A stretch of DNA of 64,000 nt from Ichthyophis bannanicus (taxonomy: Eukaryota > Chordata > Amphibia > Gymnophiona > Ichthyophiidae): positions 1,225,407,312 to 1,225,471,311 of the forward strand of contig CM066031.1 in NCBI GenBank assembly GCA_033557465.1, in the 5' to 3' direction. Position numbers and translations under genes: made by a program. Below, piece after piece: positions 1-11,459 of the stretch (its first letter is position 1; every line of letters starts with the position of its first letter). The notes beneath the pieces are model-generated. The model did not search any database. It was given only the letters and a program-made list of their open reading frames with translations, and was not told where the DNA came from.

Positions 1-319
1 GCTTTTGTTGGTATAACCTGTTTTGTTTGACCCCTGCATAACTAACAAAGACTGTGAAGCATATCCAAGTTTTTGACCTATGTAAATACCTTATGTGAAA
101 ATCCTGAACAAGGTGAAAATCCTGTTGTCTTCGTTTGAACCTTTGTGCATTAAGGGAATAAAACCCTATACTTTACCATTCACATGGCTTACACAACTAT
201 TCATTATGAAGAAAGGGACTACTAGTACCAGAAGGCTTCTGGGCTAACAAAAGTTTCTACCTTCAATACAACAATAATGTCCACCCTGACCTTTAAGCAC
301 GTGGCTAAAGGGAGGGGGT
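1..319 (+). other. 3' internal end of an ERV upstream of an LTR (tentative)
   Basis: No open frame of note. The stretch ends in a purine run at 307-318 (AAAGGGAGGGGG), a classical polypurine tract, directly before a TG that opens the LTR at 320. In a retrovirus this is the 3' end of the internal region, so the window may start in the tail of a provirus that shares its LTR with the gag-pol body that follows. No env similarity could be recognised. Confidence 0.4.
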
Positions 320-1066
320 TGTGACAATACATTTTAGATAGAAGCTTCTGTCTCTTTGTGAAAATTGCTGACACTATTACAAAAGAGATTAACTAACAAA
401 GTGTATACACAGCTACTGTGACCAAAGGTTATCTTCTGCAAATTTTGGGAACTTTCTGTCTGTTATAGACATCCCTCCTCCCTTCTTGTGGTAAAATGAT
501 GGGTCAAACTGATAACAACTAATGTCAGCATTATTGCATGAACGTTCCGAGAATCAGAGACCTTAGGTCAACATATAACTGGAAATCAAATAAAGCTTGG
601 GAAATTAGCAAAATTTAGAAAGAACTTATAAGTATAACTAATCAGCTCTTGTTTAATGAAAGAATTACAGCGACACCTACTGTCGTTTTGTAATTATGGG
701 CATGGCCTTGTAACTTCCGTTTTTTTAATGATTTTTGCAAAGCATCAGCAGAAAAATGATCTTGTAAGCAGATTTTATTCCAGGCCTGCAATTTTGTAAC
801 ATGAATAATATCATCCGATGTTAATCAAAAATGAGCTATGTCAGTTGATACTTCTTAATAAAAGGCAGATCTCTGGCGGAAGATTTTCAAAGGTAGTTAG
901 AGGAGGAGCCATGATTTGCACCCCCTGACCATCTTCCTTCTAGAGCTCTGGAATTAATATAATAGTTTTTCTGTGTATGTGTCTTGTATTTTTTCCTTCC
1001 TGTTAGAAGGGCCGGGTAAAGCCTAAAAATCCAGGTAGGAGGGCCTGCCCCAAATAGGGCTCAACA
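320..1066 (+). repeat. LTR of old ERV (ERV-a)
   Basis: It begins TGTGACA directly after a polypurine tract and ends CAACA two bases before a primer-binding site, giving a 747-bp LTR with TG...CA ends. An AATAAA lies near 856, which leaves about 200 bp of R/U5. The boundaries rest on PPT and PBS position, because no second LTR copy is in the window for comparison. Confidence 0.6.
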
Positions 1067-1068
1067 GT

Positions 1069-1087
1069 TAGTGCTATGACTCGGATT
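1069..1087 (+). other. Primer-binding site, tRNA-His type (decayed)
   Basis: The 19 bases TAGTGCTATGACTCGGATT match the complement of the 3' end of vertebrate tRNA-His (TGGTGCCGTGACTCGGATT, recalled) except for three transitions. All three are of the kind produced by CpG or deamination decay. The site starts two bases after the LTR end, as expected for a retrovirus. Confidence 0.65.
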
Positions 1088-1334
1088 ACCTGTAACAGCT
1101 GTTTCTACAGTGAAGCCAGCTGCCCTTCAAACGGGTACGAAAAAGCGTGTGGACGTGGGCAGTATTCTGTCATGAGTATTAAACAAATATTACAAAGCAG
1201 TTTTCTGTGTGTGTGTTTAGGCAGGTGAGTTTTAAAATGGACAATAAGGCTGGTAAAATTAAACAGAAAACTCAGATGAGTGGGGCGAAAAAGCTCATAG
1301 TATAGGGCTGAAAAAGGGAAGCCCAAATTATGAA
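1088..1334 (+). other. ERV-a leader
   Basis: Untranslated leader between the primer-binding site and the first gag-like ATG. No coding signal was seen on either strand. A packaging signal would be expected here but cannot be recognised by eye. Confidence 0.4.
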
Positions 1335-3413
1335 ATGAGGCGCAGGTTTGGTGATAGTGCCCTTGATTATGTTGGCCGTTGGCATTCGATGACTGCCTCT
1401 AACCCCAGTTTGCAGTTCCCACTTGGTGGAACCTTTCAGGAGGACAAACTGTGTTGGTTACAGTCTGAGATGGCCCTTGATGATTTTGGGCGACCTCATA
1501 CCAGTCACGAATGGGTCGTGTATGGGTGGTGGCAGTCTAAGGCTGCTGGAAAAGCTCAAAAAGCCACCGATTCTGTGTTTGAAAAATTTAAAGATCAAGT
1601 GTTTAGAATGGAGGAACAAATATGTGTTTTGACTAAACAGACAGAAGCTGAAATTAAAACTAGTAATTCTAACGGTAATCCTCCTGAAAAATTGTGAACC
1701 CAGTACTGTTTCTTCTGCTCCTCCAGCCTATGAGGAGGAATTCACTGCACTGGCTGTATTGCTAACTATGAATAGTGCTGCAGCACCGGCATCCCACCAA
1801 GATCAAGAGTCAGTGCTCATCCCTTTGGATGATAAGCCTGGTGCTTCTACTCCTATTAAATCCATTGCTCATACACACCCCTCAAGCTCTATTTCGGGTG
1901 TAATGCTGCCTTCCCCTGATTCCCAAATCCCTATATCTGTGGCTGACGCCACTTCTTTAATTATGCCAGGTGGTCCCTTTCCCGCTATCCCGGAAGAACC
2001 TATAGTTATTCCCCGTATTACCCGGGCTCAACAGTTAAAAAAGGACATTTTGGATCTTGAACAATTAATAGGAGTAGAAGCAAGTCAACTTGAATTAATA
2101 ACTACTAAAGAACAGTTGACTCTATATCTTGCTCATTTAGCAGAAAAAGCCCGCACTTTGACTGAGGTCATCATAACTACGCTTGAGGCACTTGACCTAC
2201 AAGTAAAACAGCATAAGCTAACGCTGTTGCCGCGCAGTCAAAATAAGGAGCTGGTAGCGGAAGCCATGGCTGCAGTTGCCAAAGGAACTGGCCATTGGAC
2301 AAAAACTCCTTTGATTCCTAAATGGAAACACTTGCAGCGCTTGACTTTAGAGCTAGGGGAATTTTTAACCTTAAGCCAGAAGGTTAGAGAGGAGAAAGAA
2401 CAAAATAAGAAAATAGACCTGCTTGCTGCATTCAGAGCATTCCCTAGGGGGGATGGTGGTTTAGTTACTTTAGCATCTCATTGGTCCCCAGCTGAAGTTT
2501 TTAATTTGGCTGACTCAAGAGAAGAACCTGGTCAGTTTGTAGATTATTGGCACCAGCTAATAATTACTTACGACCCCTCCTGGGTAGATTTGCAAAATGT
2601 ATTGAAATCAGTCTTTTTAAATCCAATAGAGTTGCGGGCAGTCACTCACCCCCAACTGCGGGATAATGCAGCATGGGAGTGGCCCCTTGCAGACCCTGTC
2701 ACCAATTCTTCTGATATTACACAAATGACTGTCTTCCGGGAGGACCGGAATAATTTGTTAGAAGCTATTGAAAAGAAATGCACCCCTGTGAAAGATTTGT
2801 CCAAGCTATTAGACCTGAAGCAGGGAAGGGACGAGGCTGTTGCCCAGTTTCATATGCGGTGTTTAGCGTTCCGAGATTTTTCCCCTCAGAATGGTGAAAT
2901 GGAAGGATTTGCCTCAATTTTTGTGAATGGATTGCAGTCGGAAATAAAAGCTATTCTTGAAAATGCTTTGCTTGGATGGTCTACCAAGTCTGCCCAGGAG
3001 ATATTGGAAGCTGCTTGCATGCAGAAAAGCAGATCCATAAACAGAAGGACGAAGACAAAGGTAAAGTGGAGAAACAACGCCAAAAACCTTTAAATCTCCA
3101 AGTAGCAAGTTATGAATCAAATTTTAGGGGGCGAGGCAGAGCAAGTGGTGGCAGAGGTGGCAGAGGCGCTGTACCCTTTAGGGGTAGGGGGCGTGGATAT
3201 ATGGGGGGATATCAAGGAGACCGCACCTGTTTTAGGTGTGGCAAATTGGGGCATATTGTAAGAGATTGTACTATGCCAAGGAGCGACCTTCCCCAATCTG
3301 ATGCTGTAGGAGCTAGTTACTCGCATGCCCCATATCCTGTTTTCACCCCTAACCAGCCTTCAGTCATGACTCAATATTACGCAGAAACTGACTTTGACTA
3401 TAGTGAGGGCTGA
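1335..3413 (+). pseudogene. gag: ERV-a gag (frameshifted)
   Basis: Gag polyprotein of an old gammaretrovirus-like ERV: matrix, capsid and nucleocapsid of the viral particle. Three open segments in two frames are seen: an N-terminal segment from ATG 1335 to 1697, a long middle segment to 3093, and a C-terminal segment to 3413. Two net frameshifts join them, near 1680 and near 3020. A PPAY late-domain motif is at 1720-1731. The middle segment has a Leu/Glu-rich likely coiled coil (about 2030-2210) and a capsid-like region (about 2440-2900). The C-terminal segment has an Arg/Gly-rich tract and one CCHC zinc knuckle (CFRCGKLGHIVRDC, near 3230), typical of nucleocapsid. Total length of about 690 codons fits a gag. 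It ends in a UGA that is in frame with pro-pol. Confidence 0.8.
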
Positions 3414-3420
3414 CTAGGCT
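3408..3420 (+). promoter_or_regulatory. Possible gag-pol stop-readthrough site, UGA CUAG
   Basis: The gag frame stops at TGA 3411-3413 and the protease-RT frame continues in the same phase at once. The context is GGC TGA CTA GGC. UGA followed by CUAG is a known leaky stop context in animal mRNAs and some RNA viruses. Gammaretroviruses also make Gag-Pol by in-frame stop suppression. The element is dead, so function is inferred from layout only. Confidence 0.55.
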
Positions 3421-5518
3421 TGGTTGTGCCCCCCAATACACAGGGAGAAATACTTGCTACAATCTTGCGGTATGAATTGCTCTTCCTGTTAGATACAGGC
3501 GCCTCCACATCTGCCATAGCTCTGTCACAATTTCCCCCTCCCCTGTTTGAGGCGCTGCCTACAGCTCCTAGAGTCCCTTGTGAAGGAATTGAGGGAAGAA
3601 CTATAATGCACCAAAAATTGGCTGATGTACCCCTTCTAGTGGAAGGCAAATTGTATCATACAGATTTCCTGGTTGGCCCTACTTTGCCCGTCAATTTGCT
3701 TGGGCAAGATTTTCTCTCCAGAAACAAGGCTGTTATCTGGAAAACCGGCACTTTGACCTGTATCTTGTGTCCCCTGCAAGTCCAACAGCCTGTAGCTGTG
3801 ACTCCGACTGCCATGACCGGTCCACCCTTGGACACCCTTCCTTCAACTTTATGGGCTGTACCAGGTAATGACAATGGACATCTCAACATTACTCCTGTCA
3901 AGATTGAAGTACGGCCGGGAGCTCCATTGCCTTATGTGCGTCAGTATCCTCTGCCTGCTGCTTCAGTAGCTGGAATACGGCCAGTGATTGAAAACCTGCT
4001 AACCCAGGGTGTGTTGGTATCAACTTCTTCTCCTTGCAATACTCCTATCTTACCTGTACTAAAGGCCGATGGTAAGTCGTACAGATTTGTGCAAGATTTG
4101 CATGCCATTAATCACATTGTCCTACCAGTTTTTCCCCTCGTACCCAATCCTCATGATATTTGGACTCGTATACCATGTGGCTCTACCCACTTTTCGGTCA
4201 TAGATTTAAGCTTCGCCTATTATTCTATACCGGTAGGGGAGGAGTTGAGGTACTTATTTGCCTTCTTGTATGAGGGGCATCAATATACATGGACCACTCT
4301 TTCTCAAGGATACACCGAGAGTCCTGCTTATTTTTTACAGGCCCTTAAAGCTGCTTTACAGGACCTGGCATTGGACAAATCTACCTTGATACAGTATGTT
4401 GATGATTTACTTATTTGTTCTCCTTGTTATGATGCTTATGTTGCTGATACTATGTTAACTCTTGTACATATCTCTCATTTGGGATTGAAAGTTAATCAGT
4501 CTAAGTTACAATTTTCCCTTCCACAAGTAGTATTTCTTGGTGTATGTCTCTCCTCAGCTGGCCGCTCTATTATGGCTCAGCGAATTGGTCCTATTATGTC
4601 TAGGCCTTTCCCTGCTACTGTTCCTTATATACGCCGCCTTTTAGGTCTTTTAGTATTTTGCCGCCAGTGGATCTCTGACTTTGCTGAGCTTGCTGCTTCA
4701 CTGTATGCCCTTCTTGGCCGTGAGGCTCCGGAGGGTATTATAGTTCCTACTGAAGCACAGCATAATGCTTTCCACTCCCTGCGCCAAGTCCTACTGACTA
4801 CACCCTATCTTTCTTTCTCTGACTATGCCCTTCTGTCTCTATGTGGCTGCTTCCACCAGTGCTGCTGTCTGTGTTTTGGCATAACGTTTCCCTACTGGAC
4901 TAAAGCCCTTGGGCTATTTTTCCCAAGTTTTCGATCCTGTTGTCTCTGGAATGCCTCCATGCTTTCAATCTTTGGCAGCAGTAGGTTTTGCCATACAAAC
5001 TACAGGTTTTCTTGTTCTTCAGCATGAATTGCATGTATATACTTCCCATTCAGTTGCTTGTCTTTTACATTTAGCCAAAACTCAGCCTCTCTAGCTCTCG
5101 TTTATTGCTGTTTGATTTAGCTATTTCCCAAGCACATGCCACTTTACATGAAGTTTCACTTTTACAACCAGCTCAAATCCTGGCTTCCCTTGATCCCCTT
5201 TTACACCTATCTGATCCTGATGGAACTCATAATTGTTTTTCCTCCATAATGGCCTATTCAAAAGCTAGGCCTGATCTCTCCTCTGTCCCTTTGTTCAGTC
5301 CTGACTGGATTCTGTTTACTGATGGTTCTGCTTTTCGCAATGAACAAGGGGATTTACTTGTTGGCTATGCTGTTACCACTGTTAATTCTGTAATAGAGTC
5401 AGGAGCTTTGCCATTTGCTAGTGCCCAGTTGGCTGAAGTGTTTGCCCTCACAGAGGCAGATGCAAGAGTGAAATCACATCAAAGAGCTACTGAGAAAACT
5501 GGATGTTGGAGAGCCTGA
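3414..5518 (+). pseudogene. pol: ERV-a pro-pol (protease, RT, RNase H; truncated)
   Basis: Aspartic protease motif LLDTGAS lies near 3490. Reverse transcriptase follows, with the palm motif QYVDDLL near 4390 and upstream blocks resembling gamma/epsilon-like retroviral RT. The frame runs open to 5027, then shifts. A second open segment (5105-5518) carries the RNase H start (FTDGSAF). At least two frameshifts lie between about 4900 and 5105. The rest of RNase H, integrase and env are absent; similarity ends near 5600, just before a SINE. The element cannot make a complete Pol. What is left is a 5' half-provirus, either deleted or interrupted. Confidence 0.85.
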
Positions 5519-5622
5519 GTCCCTAAAATTATCCACTGTTCGGGTAAATGCGCAAATGATGCTGAGGCAACGCCTTCAGTGTCAAGATTCTCAGTACAGG
5601 AGTCAGAAAGGACCTGAAGGGG

Positions 5623-5913
5623 AATTTATTTATTTGCATTCTCTTATATACCACGCTATTCTGCATCAGTGTGGTTTACATTGAACAAACTGAAATTACA
5701 TTGAACAGGGCATTATAACTCAGAGATAACTATTTTACAGGGAACATGGGCTATGGAGGGTTAAGTGGCTTGCCCAAGACCACAAGGAGCACCTGTGGGA
5801 CTAGAAACCCCAGTCCTTCCGGCCCAAGGTTGCTGTCCTCTAGTGGGATTTGAACCCCCAATCTTCTGGCCTGAAGTACCTTGCCGCAACCACTAGGCCA
5901 CTCCTCCACTCCA
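5623..5913 (-). repeat. tRNA-derived SINE (copy 1)
   Basis: Read on the minus strand it starts with a tRNA-like head: an A-box-like TGGCCTAGTGGTT and a B-box-like GGTTCAAATCCCAC. A unique body follows, then a 3' end of the form TATATAAGA...AAATAAATAAA. The same family is on the plus strand at 8121-8408, and a diverged relative is at 37385-37512. The tail resembles the 3' end of the L2 LINE at 38045, suggesting L2-driven mobilisation. Confidence 0.85.
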
Positions 5914-6613
5914 ATTAGGGAATTGTTTGACAAGCTGACACAATCTACTACGTGAAGTTGATTTTTTTATAACAGATGAGTAAAAATCACACTTGGTGTC
6001 TTTGATAGCTTTTTTTATATGTAGTTCTGATCGCGCTAAAAGTATGTCAGGGAGTTTGGATTTCCACCAGAGTCTTTCACTATGTTTTACATTGCCGCTT
6101 CAATAGTTGTAGGTGTGGATGGATTGAGATTTTCGAAGTATGGTGGTGACTTTAAGAGGAGTTACCATTCATCCGAATAACAGAACTCTTGCTGTGTAAA
6201 AAAAAAAAAAGTCACCAAAAACTTTCAAAATAACTCCATAAAAAATCCTCAAACGTCCTCAAAAGAATCACAAAATTGGCCAGCCACAGAAATAAAGGTT
6301 GTTTGGTTTGTAATACCATGCCTCTTTGGACTTCTGCTGTCAAACACAGGAATAGGTAACTGCAGGAATAACTAAAATGCCCATCCCAAAAATGGCACAG
6401 CTGTAAAAAAAAACATATATATAATCCACATTGTCCAATCAAAGGAAGGTTCCACAGTCCAGATAAAATCAAAAGTCAAGCATCAAATCCCACTTTGTAA
6501 CACAAAAAGGTTCATATTAATTTCTGTTCACCTAAAACCAACAAAGTCAGAATATTGAAAGATGTACTACCTCAACTTTGTTGAGTTTGGATGAAGAGGC
6601 GTAAGCCCACACC
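5914..6613. other. Unassigned intergenic DNA
   Basis: AT-rich sequence with short poly(A) runs and no credible coding frame. An 86-codon minus-strand frame at 6212-6472 shows no family signature. It is probably decayed repeat sequence that I cannot name. Confidence 0.4.
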
Positions 6614-6795
6614 TAGTGTTCCTGTGAAGCTGCATGGGAGTCCTTCACCTGCGCTGTTGCCAGTAGGGAGAAGGGCTATAATATGGTGATTTTCGTTGCC
6701 TGCTCCTTGCAACTAGAAACATAGTATCACAGCACTTCCCCCCACTGGCAACAGCCCAGGTGAAGGACTCCCATGCAGCTTCACAAGAATGTTGC
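6614..6795. repeat. Foldback repeat, arms of about 45 bp
   Basis: The left arm (about 6614-6664) and right arm (about 6744-6795) are inverted copies with only a few mismatches, sharing for example GAAGCTGCATGGGAGTCC. A loop of about 80 bp separates them. It is probably a small MITE. No target-site duplication was identified. Confidence 0.65.
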
Positions 6796-7184
6796 CCACA
6801 CCCTTTTTGAATTAAAAAGTGTGATTCATTTAGAATTTGGCAATAGGAGTGGCTGCAGGGAGATGTTAACTCGCTTCATCAAAAAAAGGTAATAAGGAGG
6901 GAATTTGACAAGTGCAGGTCAGTTAATCTGATTTCAGTGGTGGGTAAATTAATAAAACTACTAAGGGAAAGAATAAGTTGTGTGGCAGGGCATGTGACAG
7001 GAATGCTCCCTTAAGAATAGGGTAAGGCAACCTGAAAAAAAAACAAGCTAATCTCAGGGAAATAGACTGAGGAGATGATGCAGCAAGCCGTGCATACCTA
7101 ACACACGGGTAAAAAAAAAATCCTTCATAGGCCCAAGTCAGCTATAAGAGTCCCCAGCATTCTGTCATTGAAGAGGAGATTAAA

Positions 7185-8822
7185 CTGGATTTGGTACAAT
7201 TTGTCAAAAGACAATTCATCTAACAGACAATTGGTCTAATTGTACATTTCGGCTAATGTACAATCGGTCTAATAGACAGTTGGTCTAATGGACAGTTTGT
7301 CTAATGTTTGAGTTTAAGAAGTTTAATGAAAAACCATTAAAATATCAATCTCAAGGTCAACCATTAATGCATAATTTCAACAATTAATACAACATTTTGG
7401 CTTAATGTTCTAAGGTTTGCCTGAAGTAGGCCTTTTTTAACTTATAAGTGCAGATTGTGTGCTAGGCCTCTAAAAATGTCCAGAGAGCTGTAAGATGATC
7501 TTGTAGAAAATAAGATGTAAGATGCGATCTTCTCTGCGTTTTGCCCAAGGGAGCTCACTGGGTGTCAATGAACAGCTAATAAGTGAATATGGTACCATTT
7601 AAAGCCCCTTGGAGCCCGACATTACCTTGTCTGTTGTCTCAAACCCATGGCTGCAAAAGATGCAAACAGTAAAAATGAAATGATACAGTTATGCTTATAT
7701 GTGGGCACAATGATGGAATTAAGTAATTAAATAAATAGAGCATGACACCTTTCAAAAATCATAATGCAACTGGAGGTGCACATACCTTAGAAGCATCTGC
7801 CTCAGGAACGTGATAGACATGGAAAGCTAAACCTAGCTTCATTGATGTTTCTTAAAACGATGTCCAATAACATCAAATTGATGCATTCAGAAGATTGTCA
7901 AACACAAGTAATTCATGAAGAAAATTATCCATATTTAATAAGAAGAGTCAATTAATAAGATAAAAAATAATTTTAAAATATATGTATAAAAATGACAGAG
8001 AAGCACGACATACAAATGTAAATAAAAAATTGAAAGCTAGTATCAAGAGCAAGTGACATAACAAGGTAGTCTTGCATACAGGTTAACTAAAGGATACCAT
8101 GAGTCCTGCAGAAACTATAATGAGTGGAGGAGTGGCCTAGTGGTTGGGGCAAGGTACCTCAGGCCAGAAGGTCAGGGGTTCAAATCCCACTAGAGGACAG
8201 CAATCTTGGGCCAGAAGGACTGGGGTTTCTAATCCCACAGGTGCTCCTTGTGGTCTTGGGCAAGCCACTTAACCCTCCATAGCCCATGTTCCCTGTAAAA
8301 TAGTTATCTCCAAGTTATAATGCCCTGTTCAATGTAATTTCAGTTTGTTCAATGTAAACCACCTTGATATCATGAAAGGCAGTATATAAGAAATGTTAAA
8401 TAAATAATACATCAGGGATCTGACATCCTACTATAAAAGCAATGTTGAGCAAGCTAAAACCCAAGGGCTGCTGACCAAGGTCCAAATTCCATACCATAAG
8501 GATTAAGGACTGTTATTAAATACAACAATAAACTGGAGTAAAAGAATTGTGATATTAAAATAGAGTGTCCTCAAGAGCACCAGATATGCATGGATATAAA
8601 AAATGATTAAAATTTGTTAAAAGATAAAAATAATAGTAAAAAAAAGTAATGCTAAACCATAATAAAATAAATAAATAAGGAAAAGCTAGTTTGTTTGTTG
8701 CACGACTTGTCCCATTAGACTGATGATCCAAATTGTACCATTAAACTGATTGTGATTAGACGAATTGTCCCATTAGACCACTTGTCATTAGACCAATTGT
8801 CTAGCTCCCAATTAAACCCACT
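7185..8822. mobile_element. Non-autonomous DNA transposon with tandem subterminal motifs
   Basis: The left end (about 7185-7310) holds several copies of a 16-18-bp unit such as ACAATTGGTCTAATGG. The right end (about 8695-8822) holds the same unit in inverted orientation, such as ATTAGACCAATTGTC. The AT-rich interior has no transposase frame and is interrupted by a SINE. The superfamily is uncertain. Termini are approximate and no clean TSD was found. Confidence 0.65.
8121..8408 (+). repeat. tRNA-derived SINE (copy 2)
   Basis: Plus-strand copy of the family at 5623-5913, with A-box-like (TGGCCTAGTGGTT) and B-box-like (GGTTCAAATCCCAC) elements near the start and an AAATAAATAAT tail. It is inserted within the inverted-repeat transposon, so it is younger than that element. 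Confidence 0.88.
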
Positions 8823-9135
8823 TTGCGGATGCAGTGACAAATTTGCATCCGTTGAAAATATCATGTTGCAGGAAAGTTAAATTTGCTACGAAGTTCAGGG
8901 AATGTTTTGAAAGAGGTAGAGCGCAGTAATTGGCCTATGTGCCGAAGGCCTTTGCCTTGCCACGCCTGCCAATTGACCAGTTTATTTTGAATCTTTAATA
9001 GAGGATTTAGCCAAATCGGTAAGGAGGTGGATGGTGAATTGTCTTCTTTAAGTGTCCATGCTAAAAAATAGAATGAAATATGGGAAGAGGATATCGTGGG
9101 AGGAATTCCAGGTTTGTGTGTACAACACATTCCAA
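8823..9135 (-). pseudogene. Tx1/L1-like LINE pol, C-terminal fragment
   Basis: A minus-strand frame (8861-9172) resembles the region C-terminal to RT in Tx1-type L1 LINEs: a Trp-rich segment followed by a GLRHIGQL...F.EL...F block. It belongs to the same element as the RT pieces at 11460-12025 and 13374-13545. The RT palm end and thumb between the fragments are missing, so sequence was lost at or after the CR1 insertion. Confidence 0.6.
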
Positions 9136-11459
9136 TTAGAAACATAGAAACACGATGGCAGAAAAAGACCACATGCCCTATCTAATCTGCCCTTCCATAT
9201 CAACTACAATAATCTCTGTTTTACCTTTAGAGATCTTCTATGTTTGTCCCATGCTCTTTTGAATTCAGATACTGTCCTCGGTCCACTTCCTCCACTGGGA
9301 GACTATTCCACTCATCTACAACTCTTTCCGTAAAGAAATATTTCTGCATATTATTCCTGAATTTATCCCCTTTCACTCTCCTGCTATGTTCCCTCGTAGC
9401 AGAACTTGCCTTCAATTGAAAGAGACCCTCCTGTACATTTATGCCACAGAGGTATTTAAATGTCTCTATTATATTGCCCCTATCTTGCCTTTCCTCTAAT
9501 GTATACATATTAAGATCTTTATGTTTATCCTCATATGCTTCATAACGAAGACCACGAACCATTTTAGTAGCCACCCTCTGCACAGACTCCATCCTGTTTA
9601 TATCCTTTTGAAGGTGCGGCCTCCATAATTGTACACAACACTCCAAATTAGGTCACTCCAAACACTTATACAGATGCACTATCACCTCCTTTTTTCTGCT
9701 GGCCATTCCTCTCCCTATACATCCAAGCAGCCTCTGGCTTTCGCAGTCGCATTTTCTACCTGTTTAGCTACTTTAAGATTATTAGACACAATTACGTCCA
9801 GGTCCCACTCTTCTTTTGTGAACAGAAGAACCTCTCCCCCATAGTGTACAGCTCCCTTGGATTTTTACAGCCCAAATGCATGACCCTGCATTTTTTAGCA
9901 TTAAATTTCAGCTGACAAATTCTAGACCATTCTTCAAGCTTAGCTAGATCCCTCCTCATATTATCAACTCCTTCCTGGGTGTCTACTCTATTGCAGATTT
10001 TGGTATCATCAGCAAACAAGCAAACCTTACTCGACAGTCCTTATGCATTATCACTAACAAAGATCTTAAACAGAATCAGACCAAGGACAGATCCCTGTGG
10101 CACACCACTGGTAAACTCCTTCTCCTCAGAGTGAGCTCCATTGACCTGTACCCTTCGTCGCCTCCCACTCAACCAATTTCTAACTTAATCAGTCACTTTA
10201 GAGTCCATCCCTAGGGTGCTCAGCTTGTTTATATGTTGTCTGTGCAGAATAGTGTCAAAGGCTTTACTGAAAGCTAAATACATCACATCTAGGGCTCTCC
10301 CTCGGTCCAGCTCCCTGGTCACCCAGTCTAAGAAATCTATCAGATTTATCTGACAAGACCTGCTTCTGGTGAATCCATGCTGCCTCAGATCCTGCAATTC
10401 ATTGGACTCCAGAAACCTCACCATTCTCTCCTTTAGTAGCCTTTCCAATAATTTACTAACCACAGAGGTTAGACTAACCAGTCTGTAGTTCTCAATATCA
10501 TCCATACATCCGCTTTTGTGTAAAGGGACTACATGTGACTTTCTCCAGTCCTCTGACACCACTCCTGACTCCAAAGAGGCATTGAAAAGGTCAGACAGTG
10601 GAGCCGCTAGACCGTCCCCAAATTTCCTCAGTATTCTTCAATGTATCCCATCTGGACCCATGGCTTTGTCTACTTTTAGTTTAGCTAGTTCCTCACAAAC
10701 ACAGTCTTCTGAAAATTGTTTGAGATCCCCGTTGCTTCTGTTCCTATTTGTGGGTGTTTTCTGAGGTCCTGCTCCTGACACTTCATTTGTGAACAGAGAA
10801 CAGAAATATTTGTTAAGCAATTTTGCTTTTTCCTCATCAGTTTCTTCATATTCCTCCCCTGCACCTTTGAATCTGACAATACCACTTTTGCCCTTCCTCC
10901 TCTCACTAACATATCTGGAAAATGTCTTATACCTGTATTTTATTGCATTGGCTACTTCTTCTTTTTGAATCTTTGCTTTCCTATTTTGCCATCTTCTCTA
11001 AGTTTTTCCAAATATAGATGCCTGTCTTCCTCTCTCTGTGATCTCTTGTATTTCATGAAGGCATCCCTCTTTTTCTTCACCTTTTCAGCTACTTCTTTTG
11101 AGAACTGTAGCAGCCTTTTTTTCCTTTTACATTTGTTTACCTTTCTAATAAAAAGGTTTGTTGCCTTTAAAATATCCCCCTTCAGTTTTGTCCACTGTTT
11201 TTCTACATCCCCCAGCTGTTTCCATCCCACTAATGACTCTTTGAGGTATTTTCCCATTTTGGAAAGTTAGTTTTCCTAAAGTTTAAGATCCTCGCTTTTG
11301 AATGGATTTTATCAGCCCTAACACTGAACCATACCATCTGGTGATCACTGGATGCGAGATGATCTCCCACTGTAACATCAGAAACACTTTCCACACTGGT
11401 AAGTACTAAGTCCAGTATGGCCCTATGGGTTCTGTTACCAATTGCCTGAATAGTTCTCC
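9136..11459 (-). mobile_element. CR1-type LINE, 5'-truncated, decayed
   Basis: Minus-strand non-LTR retrotransposon. From its 5' side it has the end of the endonuclease (SSDHQMVWF, near 11340) and a linker. RT follows (10185-10820), with NYR...SVVSKLLER, the fingers motif QHGFTRSRSC and the palm SKAFD. The FADDTK motif lies at 9990-10019. The C-terminal domain (9227-9646) has the CR1-type CVQLW.PHL..DI..ME..QR block. Several frameshifts and stops break the frame. The 3' end at 9136 lies inside Tx1-like sequence, so CR1 inserted into that LINE. Confidence 0.85.

Noticed and set aside
8121..8200. tRNA gene from A/B boxes
   Set aside because: The boxes belong to a SINE present in several copies; no cloverleaf with paired acceptor ends was seen.
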